Below the pieces are notes generated by a model. The model worked only from the letters and a program-made list of their open reading frames with translations. It was not told the DNA's origin and ran no database searches. 64,000 nt of DNA from Streptomyces camelliae (lineage in GTDB: Bacteria > Actinomycetota > Actinomycetes > Streptomycetales > Streptomycetaceae): contig NZ_CP115300.1 in assembly GCF_027625935.1 (NCBI RefSeq), forward strand, positions 6,510,001 to 6,574,000, in the 5' to 3' direction. Shown here in pieces: positions 49,986 to 57,936 of this stretch. The translations under genes and the position numbers were made by a program. Position 1 is the first letter of the stretch; each line of letters opens with the position of its first letter.

Positions 49986-50492
49986 GTAATCACGCCGGAA
50001 CGAGAGGCCCGAAAGGACTTCCTCGCCGTGCCTGCAAGTGCTTGACCTGCAAAAACGCGCCACGAACGTCCCCGCCGGACCCGCTTACACGCGGTTCGAG
50101 CGGTAGGGGAGACGTAAAAGTCCGTCGTCTTCACGGATCGATCGGTGTCATCGGCTAAGCCGTTGGTCTGACCCTCGGGCGTGGACCCAGGGATCGGATC
50201 GGCGGGGATCCCGGTGATTGGGCTGCACCCGGTCCATGACAGGTAGCCATTCCAGGGAGATCGACTCAGCGAGTGACGACTGAGTGACGCGGTGACCGTG
50301 CGCCGTCCAAAGGAGGCGGAGCAAGGCGCAGACGGAAGCCGCGAGACGACAGTGACGGGCTTTCCCGTCACTCGTCATGCGGGCAGGGCGCCGGCATCAC
50401 GTCGGTGGCCTGCCCGTTTGATGAGAAACCAGAGCGGTCCCCCAGGTGGCACCCCGGAGGACCGCGTACAGGCACCTACTGAGGAGGCACCT
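49986..50492. other. Roughly 500-bp leader/intergenic region
   Basis: No gene recognised. Contains two GAGTGACG copies 11 bp apart (50271-50278, 50282-50289) and a hairpin AGTGACGGG-CTTT-CCCGTCACT (50351-50372). It may hold the main leftward-to-rightward promoter and leader of the transfer genes. Confidence 0.5.
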
Positions 50493-50597
50493 GTGGTCAC
50501 CAGTCTGACAGAAGCCGAACGGGCGGAACTGGCCCGGAAGGCTGCTGAGGCGAACAAGCGCAGCGAGGACAACGCCCGTGCCCAGGGCGGCCGTTGA
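50493..50597 (+). CDS. 34-aa basic/acidic helical microprotein
   Basis: GTG 50493 is preceded by GAGGAGG with five bases of spacing. The product (VTSLTEAERAELARKAAEAN then KRSEDNARAQGGR) is one amphipathic charged helix. Too short for family assignment; the very good ribosome binding site and AICE context argue that it is translated. Confidence 0.55.
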   Translation: MVTSLTEAERAELARKAAEANKRSEDNARAQGGR

Positions 50598-50694
50598 TGG
50601 CCGACACCGAGCACGGCAAGACGAAACCGCCGCTTCCCGTCCGTCCGCCCCGCCCCCATCCGCACGCGGTCCTGACCGGCCGCTGATTCCAGCC

Positions 50695-50774
50695 GCCCCG
50701 ATGGTCGAAGGCCGGGTCCGGCTCCCGGCCGGCTTTCCCTCGTGACGGCGCCGCGTCGAACGCGGCCCGGGGCA
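50695..50774 (+). other. tRNA-like structure A (T-arm and acceptor look-alike)
   Basis: GCCGC-GTCGAAC-GCGGC (50750-50766) is a 5-bp stem with a 7-nt T-loop-like loop, directly followed by CCGGGGC (50767-50773), which pairs with GCCCCG at 50695-50700, and then A. Those are the T-arm and acceptor of a tRNA in the right order. The anticodon stem does not form, so this is not a functional tRNA. Confidence 0.4.
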
Positions 50775-50813
50775 CACGCCGCCACTTATCCGCCAAGCAG
50801 GAAGAAGCCTGAC

Positions 50814-50996
50814 GTGAACCGTACCTACCGCTTCACCGCGACCGTCACCGACCTGGACACCGGCAAGACGGAGGAGGTCTCCGACACCGCGACCTTCGAC
50901 CACTTCATGGTCACCCGGCATGAGGCCGAGGTTGCCATCGGTCGCGAGTTCGCCAGCCGGCGCAAGACCGCTCGCAACATCCGCATCACCGGCTGA
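50814..50996 (+). CDS. 60-aa AICE protein
   Basis: GTG start with a GGAAGAAG stretch about eight bases upstream. A beta-rich beginning (NRTYRFTATVTDLDTGKTEE) and a basic C-terminus (GREFASRRKTARNIRITG). No motif recognised. Probably conserved among AICEs (inference from context). Confidence 0.55.
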   Translation: MNRTYRFTATVTDLDTGKTEEVSDTATFDHFMVTRHEAEVAIGREFASRRKTARNIRITG

Positions 50997-51038
50997 TCGA
51001 ACCGCGCCAGCGCCTCCAACTCCAACCCGGAACATCCA

Positions 51039-51085
51039 GCCCCGGTCCCGGCATGACGCTGCCGGATCGAATCCGGCCCGGGGCA
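51039..51085 (+). other. tRNA-like structure B (minihelix)
   Basis: GCCCCGG (51039-51045) pairs perfectly with CCGGGGC (51078-51084); between them GCCGG-ATCGAAT-CCGGC forms a 5-bp stem with 7-nt loop. Only 15 nt replace the D and anticodon arms. Same arrangement as structure A, with different stem bases. Confidence 0.45.
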
Positions 51086-51115
51086 CTCTCCCCGCCGCGC
51101 TCGCGGCAGGGGACT

Positions 51116-51158
51116 CCGGAGTGGTCGCCGTCTCACCACACGCCTGCGGTCCCTCCGG
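51116..51158 (+). ncRNA. Stem-loop copy 1 with conserved 17-nt loop
   Basis: Arms 51116-51128 and 51146-51158 (13 positions, one mismatch, two G-U) around loop CGTCTCACCACACGCCT. It ends 31 bases before the next gene and is followed by AGTCCCTCCG and ATCAGGAG, all also found at the 59.8-kb copy. A leader RNA element or cis-regulator is likely. Confidence 0.6.
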
Positions 51159-51189
51159 CTCCCAGTCCCTCCGTATCAGGAGCCCTCCC

Positions 51190-51483
51190 ATGCGCACGTA
51201 TATCGGCGGTCATCAGGCCGTCTCCGTGAACGACTTCATCGAACTGGCCCTGGGCACCCCGGCTGAGCTGTGGCTCGGGGTGGAGGGCGAGACCGACGAG
51301 GAGCGCGCGGCCCGTCTGGACGCGGCGCGCGACATCCTCGCCGAGAACCCCGAGCTTCCGGACGACGTGAGCCGGGTGGTCGCCGAGGTGATCGAGGCGC
51401 ACGCCCCTGAGCTGTTCAACGTCGTCCCGCTGACCCGCCCGGCCGGGCGCCGGCGGCCGTCGCGAAAGGGAGCGGCGGCATGA
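51190..51483 (+). CDS. 97-aa AICE hypothetical protein
   Basis: ATG 51190 after CAGGAG. MRTYIGGHQAVSVNDFIELA, acidic middle (EGETDEERAARLDAARDILA), basic tail (RPAGRRRPSRKGAAA). No named domain. The stop overlaps the ATG of the DUF2637 gene by four bases (ATGA), so it starts a tightly coupled operon of four genes. Confidence 0.65.
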   Translation: MRTYIGGHQAVSVNDFIELALGTPAELWLGVEGETDEERAARLDAARDILAENPELPDDVSRVVAEVIEAHAPELFNVVPLTRPAGRRRPSRKGAAA

Positions 51484-52496
51484 ACGCCGCCGAAACGGCA
51501 CAGACCGCGGAACGTCCGGCGGTCCCGCCGCTGACGAAGCCGGAGATGGGTCTTGCCGGTGTCGGCGCGCTCGCTGCCGCCGCTGTCGGCGTCCTGGGCC
51601 TGGTCTCCTCCTTCGACGCGGTGTCTCTCGCCGCTGCCCGTTGGGGCTTCTCTCAGCCGCACATCCTGCCCATCGCGATCGACGTGGCCATTCCGGTGTT
51701 CACCCTGGCCAACCTGCTGTTGATCCGGCTGGACATGGCGTTGGCGTGGGTGCGGTTCGTGCCCTGGGTACTCACCCTGGTCACCTGCGGGCTGAACGTC
51801 GCCGCTGGGCACTCTCTGTCGGCGAAGGTGGCGCACGGCACGATGCCGCTGCTGTGGGTGGTCTTTTCCGAGATCGGCGCCCATGTCTACGCCGTCCGCA
51901 TCGGCGCCGTCACCGGTCGGCGCATGGAGAAGATCCGGTTCTCTCGCTGGCTGCTGGCCCCGGGCTCCACATTTGCTCTGTGGCGTCGGATGACGCTGTG
52001 GGAGGTCACCTCCTACGCCGACGCCCTCGCGCTGGAGAGGGAACGGCTGCTGGCCCGCGCGGACCTGCGGGAGCGCTACGGCCGCACGTGGCGTCGCCAG
52101 ACCCCGCGTCGCGAACGCGTCCTGCTGCGACTGGGAGAACTCGCCCCGGCCGCCGCCGACATCAAGCCCGCCCCGACGCCGGAGCCGGAACAGGTCCCGG
52201 AGGAGCCGGAGCAGGTGGCGCCGAAGCCGCCCCGCAAGCGGCCTGCCAGGAGTAAGGCCAAGACGCCACAGCGCACGGCGGCCGAACTGCTCGCCGAGGC
52301 ACGCAGGATCACGGCCGACTGGACGAACGGCGAGATCAACGCCGAAGCGCTGCGCAAGGCGCTGCACTGCGGCGCCCGTCCCGCCCGGCAGGTGCGTGAC
52401 GCCCTGCTCGACGAGCGGGCTGCGGCGTACCCCCTGTACGCCGCCCCCGCCCCGGTCAACGAGGCGGAGAGCGCCCCTGAGGGGGTGGCCGCGTGA
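51480..52496 (+). CDS. DUF2637 membrane protein (SpdB-like plasmid spread protein)
   Basis: 338 aa. Four membrane segments at about 25-140 (AGVGALAAAAVGVLGLVSSF, ILPIAIDVAIPVFTLANLLL, FVPWVLTLVTCGLNVAAG, GTMPLLWVVFSEIGAHVYAV), the layout of DUF2637/SpdB proteins that help spread conjugative elements between hyphal compartments. The cytoplasmic C-terminus is Pro/Lys-rich and ends with a helix-turn-helix-like region (ELLAEARRITADWTNGEINA). Coupled to neighbours on both sides. Confidence 0.85.
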   Translation: MNAAETAQTAERPAVPPLTKPEMGLAGVGALAAAAVGVLGLVSSFDAVSLAAARWGFSQPHILPIAIDVAIPVFTLANLLLIRLDMALAWVRFVPWVLTLVTCGLNVAAGHSLSAKVAHGTMPLLWVVFSEIGAHVYAVRIGAVTGRRMEKIRFSRWLLAPGSTFALWRRMTLWEVTSYADALALERERLLARADLRERYGRTWRRQTPRRERVLLRLGELAPAAADIKPAPTPEPEQVPEEPEQVAPKPPRKRPARSKAKTPQRTAAELLAEARRITADWTNGEINAEALRKALHCGARPARQVRDALLDERAAAYPLYAAPAPVNEAESAPEGVAA

Positions 52497-53143
52497 ACAC
52501 CCTGGCCACGGTCCTGCTGTCCGTACTGCCCCTGGCCGTCGGGTGGGCGGTCCACGTGTGGTGGCTGCGCGGCTGCCTGAACACCGCCCGGCGTGACCCG
52601 CTCACCGGGTTACGCACCCGCGACGGCTTCACCCGCCGCGCCACAACCCTGCTCAAGGACCCGCGCGCGGTCGTCGTCCTCGCCGACGTCGACAAGTTCA
52701 AGCACATCAACGACACCCACGGGCACGCCGCCGGTGACGCCCTGCTCAAGGCGACCGCCGACCGGCTCGCCCACCACGTCGGCCGCTCCGGGGTCGCCGG
52801 GCGACTCGGGGGCGACGAGTTCGCCGCCGTGCTCATCGACGACCACGGCACCGCCGGTGACCTGCTCGCCGTCCTTCACGGCGTGCTGGCCCGGCCGGTC
52901 GACGGCCAGGACCCGGCCGTCCGCACCACGGTCAGTCTCGGGTGGGTGCGCGCCGCGGACTTCCCCGGCGACGACCTGTCCGGACTGCTGCGGCGGGCGG
53001 ATGAGGCGATGTACGCGGCCAAGCAGGCACGCGCAGGGACCCGGCGCGCGGGGCTCGGCCGGCTGTTCGCCACTGTCACCGGCCGCCGCGCCGGACGGAC
53101 CGGCGCCCGCACGGACGCCCCGGTCGTGGGGGTGGCGGCATGA
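52493..53143 (+). CDS. GGDEF-domain protein (putative diguanylate cyclase)
   Basis: 216 aa, GTG inside the preceding stop. One membrane segment (5-25), then a GGDEF domain beginning DPLTGLRTRDGF. The active-site loop is intact, RLGGDEFAAVL (GGDEF at 106-110), and the metal-binding Asp is in LADVDKFKHIND (65). The RxxD inhibitory site is not seen. It should make cyclic di-GMP, the signal that in Streptomyces holds back development through BldD, so the AICE may adjust host development for transfer (inference). Confidence 0.88.
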   Translation: MNTLATVLLSVLPLAVGWAVHVWWLRGCLNTARRDPLTGLRTRDGFTRRATTLLKDPRAVVVLADVDKFKHINDTHGHAAGDALLKATADRLAHHVGRSGVAGRLGGDEFAAVLIDDHGTAGDLLAVLHGVLARPVDGQDPAVRTTVSLGWVRAADFPGDDLSGLLRRADEAMYAAKQARAGTRRAGLGRLFATVTGRRAGRTGARTDAPVVGVAA

Positions 53144-54363
53144 ACGCCCCGCGGATCGGCTCGGTCTGCACCGGATACGGCGGCCTGGACATCGCCGTCC
53201 AAGCCGTGTTCGGCGGGGAGCTGGCGTGGGTGGCGGACAACGACCCCGGCGCCTCGCTCATCCTCGCCCACCACCACCCGAAGGTGCCGAACCTCGGGGA
53301 CATCACCGCCCTGGACTGGCACGGCGTCGAACCGGTCGACATCTACATCGGCGGCTATCCGTGCCAGCCGTTCAGCACTGCGGGCAAACGGAAGGGGACC
53401 AAGGATGCCCGGCACCTCTGGCCGCACATCGCCCGCGCCCTTGGGGTTCTACGACCCCGCCTCGCGGTCTTTGAAAACGTCGCAGGTCACCTTTCACTCG
53501 GCTTCGACACCGTCCTTGGAGACCTTGCCGCCCTCGGGTTCGATGCGGACTGGTGCTGTGTACGCGCGTCGGATATCGGCGCCGCCCACCGGCGCAACCG
53601 CCTGTTCTTCTATGCCTGGCCTGCCGACTCCGGCGGCCCGGGACTGGCGCGGCGGTGGGCAGAGCGGGCAACTGCCCACCGTGGTCGGCTCGCTGCTGCC
53701 GACGCCGTCGACCTCGGAGGCGACGGGGGCGGGGCACGCGGCACAGGGCGGGATGAACCTGCGGCACGTCGTCTCCCTGCTGCCGACGCCGTTGGTCGGG
53801 GACTCCAAGGGTTCCCGTCAGGCGACGGCCCGGAACCCTCGCAGCAGCTCACCGACGCTGACGGACCTGACGTTCAGCGGGGCACTGCTGCCCACCCCGC
53901 GGGCGTCGGCGAACGAGAACCGGCAGACCAAGCGGTCGCCGTCGCAGGAAGCCGGGACGCACGGCAAGAGCCTGGCTGCCGAGGTGGGCTCGCTGCTGCC
54001 GACTCCGCGTGCGACGGACGGGGAGGAGGGCGGCCCGAATCAGCGTGGCAGCAAGGGGGACCTCACGCTGCCGTCGGCGGCTCACCGGATTGGGGCGAGT
54101 ACACCACCGCGATCGAGAGGTGGGCGCAGGTCATCGGCCGCCCCGCCCCCGGGCCAACTGACGCTCTGGGACGGCTGAACCCGCCGTTCGTCGAGTGGCT
54201 CATGGCCCTGGACGACGGCCACGTGACCGCCGTCCCCGGCCTGTCCCGCACCGCGCAGCTCAAGGCGCTCGGCAACGGCGTGGTGCCTCCCCAGGCCGTT
54301 GCCGCCCTGCGCCTCCTGCTCAGCCGGTCCGAACCTCCGGCGTGGGGGAGGGCAGCGGCGTGA
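53140..54363 (+). CDS. DNA cytosine-5 methyltransferase (Dcm type)
   Basis: 407 aa, ATGA overlap with the GGDEF gene. Motif I GSVCTGYGGLDIA; IV GGYPCQPFSTAG with catalytic Cys; VI FENVAGHL; VIII RRNRLFFYAW; X LKALGNGVVPPQA. The target-recognition region (about 165-310) is unusually loose, Ala/Gly/Asp-rich, and carries a second overlapping gene in another frame. The PDWGEYTTAIERWAQVIGRP block before motif IX is typical of actinophage enzymes. It may protect the element from restriction. The GC3 bias weakens from 53.4 to 54.1 kb. Confidence 0.9.
   Translation: MNAPRIGSVCTGYGGLDIAVQAVFGGELAWVADNDPGASLILAHHHPKVPNLGDITALDWHGVEPVDIYIGGYPCQPFSTAGKRKGTKDARHLWPHIARALGVLRPRLAVFENVAGHLSLGFDTVLGDLAALGFDADWCCVRASDIGAAHRRNRLFFYAWPADSGGPGLARRWAERATAHRGRLAAADAVDLGGDGGGARGTGRDEPAARRLPAADAVGRGLQGFPSGDGPEPSQQLTDADGPDVQRGTAAHPAGVGEREPADQAVAVAGSRDARQEPGCRGGLAAADSACDGRGGGRPESAWQQGGPHAAVGGSPDWGEYTTAIERWAQVIGRPAPGPTDALGRLNPPFVEWLMALDDGHVTAVPGLSRTAQLKALGNGVVPPQAVAALRLLLSRSEPPAWGRAAA
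53405..54178 (+). CDS. Nested overlapping gene: LPTP-repeat protein inside the methyltransferase gene
   Basis: 257 codons in the +1-relative frame, entirely within the methyltransferase. The product has YDPASRSLKTSQVTF, SGSMRTGAVYARR and repeated LLPTP blocks (LLPTPSTSEATG, LLPTPLVGD, LLPTPRASANEN, LLPTPRATDGEEGGPNQRGS). I recall LPTP-repeat proteins of this kind, annotated as hypothetical, in actinophages and near Dcm genes. Between about 53.63 and 54.06 kb this frame, not that of the methyltransferase, has the G/C third positions expected for a real gene. The start is uncertain. Confidence 0.55.
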   Translation: MPGTSGRTSPAPLGFYDPASRSLKTSQVTFHSASTPSLETLPPSGSMRTGAVYARRISAPPTGATACSSMPGLPTPAARDWRGGGQSGQLPTVVGSLLPTPSTSEATGAGHAAQGGMNLRHVVSLLPTPLVGDSKGSRQATARNPRSSSPTLTDLTFSGALLPTPRASANENRQTKRSPSQEAGTHGKSLAAEVGSLLPTPRATDGEEGGPNQRGSKGDLTLPSAAHRIGASTPPRSRGGRRSSAAPPPGQLTLWDG

Positions 54364-54689
54364 AGTCACAGCCCATCGTCGGCGCCGCGCTCTTCCGCAC
54401 GGTGATGGAGGCGGCCGGCTACCGCTGCCAGTGCGCGGGTGAGTGCGGCAACCCCCACGCCAAGGGCGACGGCAGGTGCCCGCACGAGCACGACCACTAC
54501 ACCAGCAAGCACGGGCGCCGGGTGCGGCTCATGGCCGCGCCCGCCGACCCGCTCGCTTCCGACGTCGCCGCCGCCCGCCTCCCCGCTGGCGCGCTGCGCG
54601 CCTGGTGCCCGGACTGCCACACCGCCGCCGCCCGCCGTGCCAGCGCCACGGCCCCGGTCGGCGACGCGCCGGGCCTGTTCGACCTGTGA
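54360..54689 (+). CDS. Zinc-binding protein, HNH-endonuclease-like
   Basis: 109 aa, GTG inside the methyltransferase stop (GTGA). Cys/His clusters YRCQCAGECGNPH, CPHEHDHY and LRAWCPDCHTAAARR resemble the zinc-stabilised beta-beta-alpha fold of HNH proteins, the last block matching the C-terminal CxxCH part. Residues that would be the catalytic His-Asn pair are plausible but not certain. It may be a nuclease partner of the methyltransferase (inference). Confidence 0.6.
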   Translation: MKSQPIVGAALFRTVMEAAGYRCQCAGECGNPHAKGDGRCPHEHDHYTSKHGRRVRLMAAPADPLASDVAAARLPAGALRAWCPDCHTAAARRASATAPVGDAPGLFDL

Positions 54690-54754
54690 CCCCATCTGCT
54701 CACGGCGGGCCGTGCGCCCGCCGGACGACACACCGCCCCGAGGAGGGGTTGACC

Positions 54755-55072
54755 ATGGCCAAGCCCGACACCCGCCGCCTGGACCGCGAGATCCAGCAGA
54801 CCACCCGCAAGCTCAAGGCCGTCCAACAGCGCGAGATGTGGCCGCTGAATGGCCGCGAGCGGCGCGCCGTCCTCGCCGCGCTGGCCGGCGGCTCCTACAA
54901 GGTCGTCCGGGGCAACAGCCCGGCGCGCGCCGAACGGAAGCTTCAGACCGCGTGGGGATCGGCCGAGACGCGGCTGTCCGCGGAGATCACCGCGCTTCAG
55001 ACCGAGCGGCAGCGCATCGTGCACGAGGCCGCCACCGCCAAGGCCGCCAAGAAGTCCTCGGGGTGGTGGTGA
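54755..55072 (+). CDS. 105-aa basic helical protein of the AICE
   Basis: ATG after GAGGAGGGG. Charged, helical and Lys/Arg-rich (RLDREIQQTTRKLKAVQQRE, ERKLQTAWGSAETRLSAE), ending SSGWW. A hairpin CGGCGGGC/GCCCGCCG (54706-54726) lies before it. It ends with the same WW as the protein after next. Unknown function. Confidence 0.6.
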   Translation: MAKPDTRRLDREIQQTTRKLKAVQQREMWPLNGRERRAVLAALAGGSYKVVRGNSPARAERKLQTAWGSAETRLSAEITALQTERQRIVHEAATAKAAKKSSGWW

Positions 55073-55245
55073 CCGTGGCCGCACAGCAGACGCCTCCGGG
55101 CGAGTGCCCGCAGTGCTGGCAGCACGCCTACGACCGCAGCATTCACCGCAAGCTGCGGCCCCGCGAGGACTGCCCGCAGTGCGTGGACCACATGGTCAAC
55201 GGCTGCCCCTACATCGTGCCCAAGACGAAGTCGAGTTGGTGGTGA
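55069..55245 (+). CDS. 58-aa zinc-ribbon protein
   Basis: GTGA overlap with the preceding stop. Two CPQC knuckles (GECPQCWQHAYDRSIHRKLR, EDCPQCVDHMVNGCP) make a zinc ribbon; the tail is KTKSSWW. Probably a nucleic-acid- or protein-binding accessory. Confidence 0.65.
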   Translation: MTVAAQQTPPGECPQCWQHAYDRSIHRKLRPREDCPQCVDHMVNGCPYIVPKTKSSWW

Positions 55246-55547
55246 GCGTGGAGCGTCGCTGCCCCGCTGCCCACCCCGAGGACCCGACCGACTGCGTCGG
55301 TCCGGCCGTGGTGACCGTGCTCGACGCCGTCAACGCCGGCGCCGACGGGTGCGAGCACCACGGTGCCCGACTACTGGCCTCGCTGGAGAGCGGACGCGTC
55401 TACGCCCTGCCGGACGCCCCGCACGGCGTTGCCATCCGCGTCTTCAAGGCCGCCGACGGCATCCGCCCGTTCTGCTGGGCCGACGGCGAGCGTACCGAAC
55501 CGTCCCAGCTCAGCCACGCGGAGAACCGCGAGCGGCACGGCCGCTGA
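55242..55547 (+). CDS. 101-aa AICE hypothetical protein
   Basis: GTGA overlap again, third in a coupled chain. Cys/His spaced as in RCPAAHPEDPTDC and GCEHHGARLL; small, no named domain. Confidence 0.6.
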   Translation: MSVERRCPAAHPEDPTDCVGPAVVTVLDAVNAGADGCEHHGARLLASLESGRVYALPDAPHGVAIRVFKAADGIRPFCWADGERTEPSQLSHAENRERHGR

Positions 55548-55612
55548 CCCGCGCCGACGGGGGCACGAATGCGCCCCCTGTCCTGCTCTCCGCAGCACTC
55601 ACCATCGCTCCA

Positions 55613-55653
55613 CGGGCCCGGCCGCCCACCTCCTACAGCGACGGCCGGGCCCG
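55613..55653 (+). ncRNA. Stem-loop copy 3, look-alike before traB
   Basis: Perfect 12-bp stem (CGGGCCCGGCCG and complement; 55613-55624, 55642-55653) with a 17-nt loop, the same geometry as the copies at 51.1 and 59.8 kb and a similar distance (34 bases) from the next start. The loop sequence is only partly alike, so kinship is uncertain; it could also be a terminator of the preceding operon. Confidence 0.4.
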
Positions 55654-55687
55654 CTCTCCCTCACACCCGAAAGTGGAAGGAACCTCA

Positions 55688-57928
55688 GTGAACCACCCCG
55701 ACGACAACGAACTCTTCAACCGACTCGAAGCCGAGATGGCCGCCGACTCCCGCCCCGACTCGGGGGGAGAGGTGGTCGACCTCGACAAGGCCCGGTCGGC
55801 CCGCTCCGAGTCGGCCGACCCGACTGCCCGACCGGATGTCGACCGGTCGCCCGACTCCGGCGCGGCTCGGTCGGGTGCCGAATCGGCCGACCCGACCGTC
55901 CGCGTGATGGTCGACCAGCCGACCCCGACCGTCACCGGTCCGGGCTACCTCGGTCGGCTCGCGGGTGCCCGGCGCCGGGCGGTCGTCCCGGTGTGGCTGC
56001 GCTCAATGGCCGAGCTGCGGACCGCCGCGACGTGGGTGGCCCGCCACTACGCGCACACTGCCGGGTACCACGCCCTGCGGGCCCCGGTCTACGCCGCCCG
56101 CCTCACCCTCCAGGCGCCGACTGGTACTGCCCGGTTCATCGGCGGCACCATGCGGTGGGTGGCCGACCGCGAGGGCGAACCGGTCCGACTCGCCGCGGTC
56201 CGCCGCGAGGACGCCGCGGAGTACCTGAAGCTGTCGCGGCAGCGCGACGGCCGGGTCCGGCTCCGGACCCTGGTGGCGGTGCTGGCCCTGTTCGTCGGAG
56301 TCGGCGCGGCCCTGGCCATCTACGTGCTCGCCCCCGACTGGCTTCAAGCGGTGTCGGTGAGCGCGGTCGTGATGGCGCTCGGCTACGCCGGCCGCAAGGC
56401 GGACGCCCCGGTCATCCACAAGGCTGTGGAACTGCCGGACGCGCCCAAGCTCACCAGTGACATCGTGCTGCGGGCGCTGGGTGCGCTGGGCATTCCGGCG
56501 ATCAACCAGGCGCAGGGCAAGGGCCGGGACGGCTTCGCCTTCACCGCCCCGATCACCCGGGACGGCCCCGGCTGGCGCGCGGAGGGCGACCTCCCGTACG
56601 GCGTGACCGTCACCGACGTCATGGACCGCCGCGAGCGGCTCGCGTCCGGTCTGCGCCGCCCGCTGGGGTGCGTGTGGCCGGAGTCGGTCCCGGACGAGCA
56701 CACCGGCCGCCTGGTGCTGTGGGTGGGCGATCAGGACATGTCCAAGACCCCGGCGCCGGTGTGGCCGCTGGCCAAGTCGGGGGCGGTGGACCTGTTCAAG
56801 CCCGCCGCGTTCTCCACCGACCAGCGCGGACGCTGGGTCGAGGTCACGCTCATGTACATCGCGGGCGTGATCGGCGCGATCCCCCGCATGGGCAAGACGT
56901 TCCTTCTGCGCCTGCTCATGCTGATCGCCGCCCTGGACCCGCGCGCCGAGCTGCACACCTACGACATGAAGGGCACCGGCGACCTGGACCCGGTCGGCGA
57001 CGCCGTCTCCTACCGGCACCGCGCCGGCGAGGACGAGGAGGACTTCGAATACGCGCTCGCCGACATGCGCGAGGTCCGCGGCGAGCTGCGCCGCCGCGCC
57101 AAGGTGATCCGCTCCCTGCCCCGGGACATCTGCCCGGAGTCGAAGGTCACCACCGAGCTGGCGAACATGCCCACGCTCGGGCTGCACCCGATCGTGATCG
57201 GGGTGGACGAGTGCCAGAAGTGGTTCGAACACCCCAAGTACGGGGCGGAGTTCGAGGAGATCTGCACCGACCTGGTCAAGCGCGGCCCGGCCACCGGGAT
57301 CGTGCTGCTGCTGGCCACGCAGCGCCCGGACGCCAAGTCGCTGCCCACGGGCATCTCCGCGAACGCGTCGGCCCGCTGGTGCCTGAAGGTCATGGGCCAG
57401 CTGGAGAACGACATGGTGCTCGGCACGTCCAGCTACAAGCGCGGCGTGCGGGCCACCATGTTCAGCTGGGCCGACAAGGGCATCTGCTACTTCGTCGGCG
57501 AGGGAGCGGACGCCCGCATCGTCCGCTCCGTGTTCGTGGACGCGGTGGCCGCGGAGAACATCGCTCTGCGGGCCCGCGGCGCCCGCGAGGTGGCCGGAAC
57601 GCTCGCCGGGTACGCCCTCGGACACGAGCCCGAGGTGAGCGAGTCGGCCCGGTACGACCTGCTCGCCGACATCCTCGCCGTCGTCCCGTCCGAGGAGCCC
57701 AAGGTGTGGTCCGAAACGGTCGTCGCCCGGCTCGCCGAGCTGCGGCCCGACGTCTACGCCGGGTGGGAGCCCGAACAGCTCGCCTACATGCTCAAGCCGC
57801 ACGGCGTGCCCACCTTGCAGGTGTGGGGCAAGACGGACTCCGGCAAGGGCGCCAACCGGCGCGGCATCGAGCGGGCCCGCATCACGGCCGCGATTGCGGA
57901 GCGTGACGGAAAGCGGGACGCGGGCTGA
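55688..57928 (+). CDS. TraB-type FtsK/SpoIIIE DNA translocase (conjugation)
   Basis: 746 aa, GTG start. N-terminal low-complexity acidic/Ser-rich tail (about 1-80), two membrane helices around 200-240 (LVAVLALFVGVGAALAIYVL), and an FtsK-like motor: Walker A GAIPRMGKT (about 396-404), Walker B LHPIVIGVDECQKW, sensor LLLATQRPDAKSLPTGI. The C-terminal winged helix-like region (EPEQLAYMLKPHGVPTLQVW) should bind the transfer locus. TraB moves double-stranded DNA between hyphae without a relaxase, which fits the lack of one here. Followed at once by a CTAG-rich repeat cluster. Confidence 0.93.
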   Translation: MNHPDDNELFNRLEAEMAADSRPDSGGEVVDLDKARSARSESADPTARPDVDRSPDSGAARSGAESADPTVRVMVDQPTPTVTGPGYLGRLAGARRRAVVPVWLRSMAELRTAATWVARHYAHTAGYHALRAPVYAARLTLQAPTGTARFIGGTMRWVADREGEPVRLAAVRREDAAEYLKLSRQRDGRVRLRTLVAVLALFVGVGAALAIYVLAPDWLQAVSVSAVVMALGYAGRKADAPVIHKAVELPDAPKLTSDIVLRALGALGIPAINQAQGKGRDGFAFTAPITRDGPGWRAEGDLPYGVTVTDVMDRRERLASGLRRPLGCVWPESVPDEHTGRLVLWVGDQDMSKTPAPVWPLAKSGAVDLFKPAAFSTDQRGRWVEVTLMYIAGVIGAIPRMGKTFLLRLLMLIAALDPRAELHTYDMKGTGDLDPVGDAVSYRHRAGEDEEDFEYALADMREVRGELRRRAKVIRSLPRDICPESKVTTELANMPTLGLHPIVIGVDECQKWFEHPKYGAEFEEICTDLVKRGPATGIVLLLATQRPDAKSLPTGISANASARWCLKVMGQLENDMVLGTSSYKRGVRATMFSWADKGICYFVGEGADARIVRSVFVDAVAAENIALRARGAREVAGTLAGYALGHEPEVSESARYDLLADILAVVPSEEPKVWSETVVARLAELRPDVYAGWEPEQLAYMLKPHGVPTLQVWGKTDSGKGANRRGIERARITAAIAERDGKRDAG

Positions 57929-57936
57929 CCGTCACG

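Noticed and set aside
50695..50774. Complete tRNA gene
   Set aside because: T-arm and acceptor pair well, but no anticodon stem forms and the T-loop starts with G instead of T; reported only as a tRNA-like structure.
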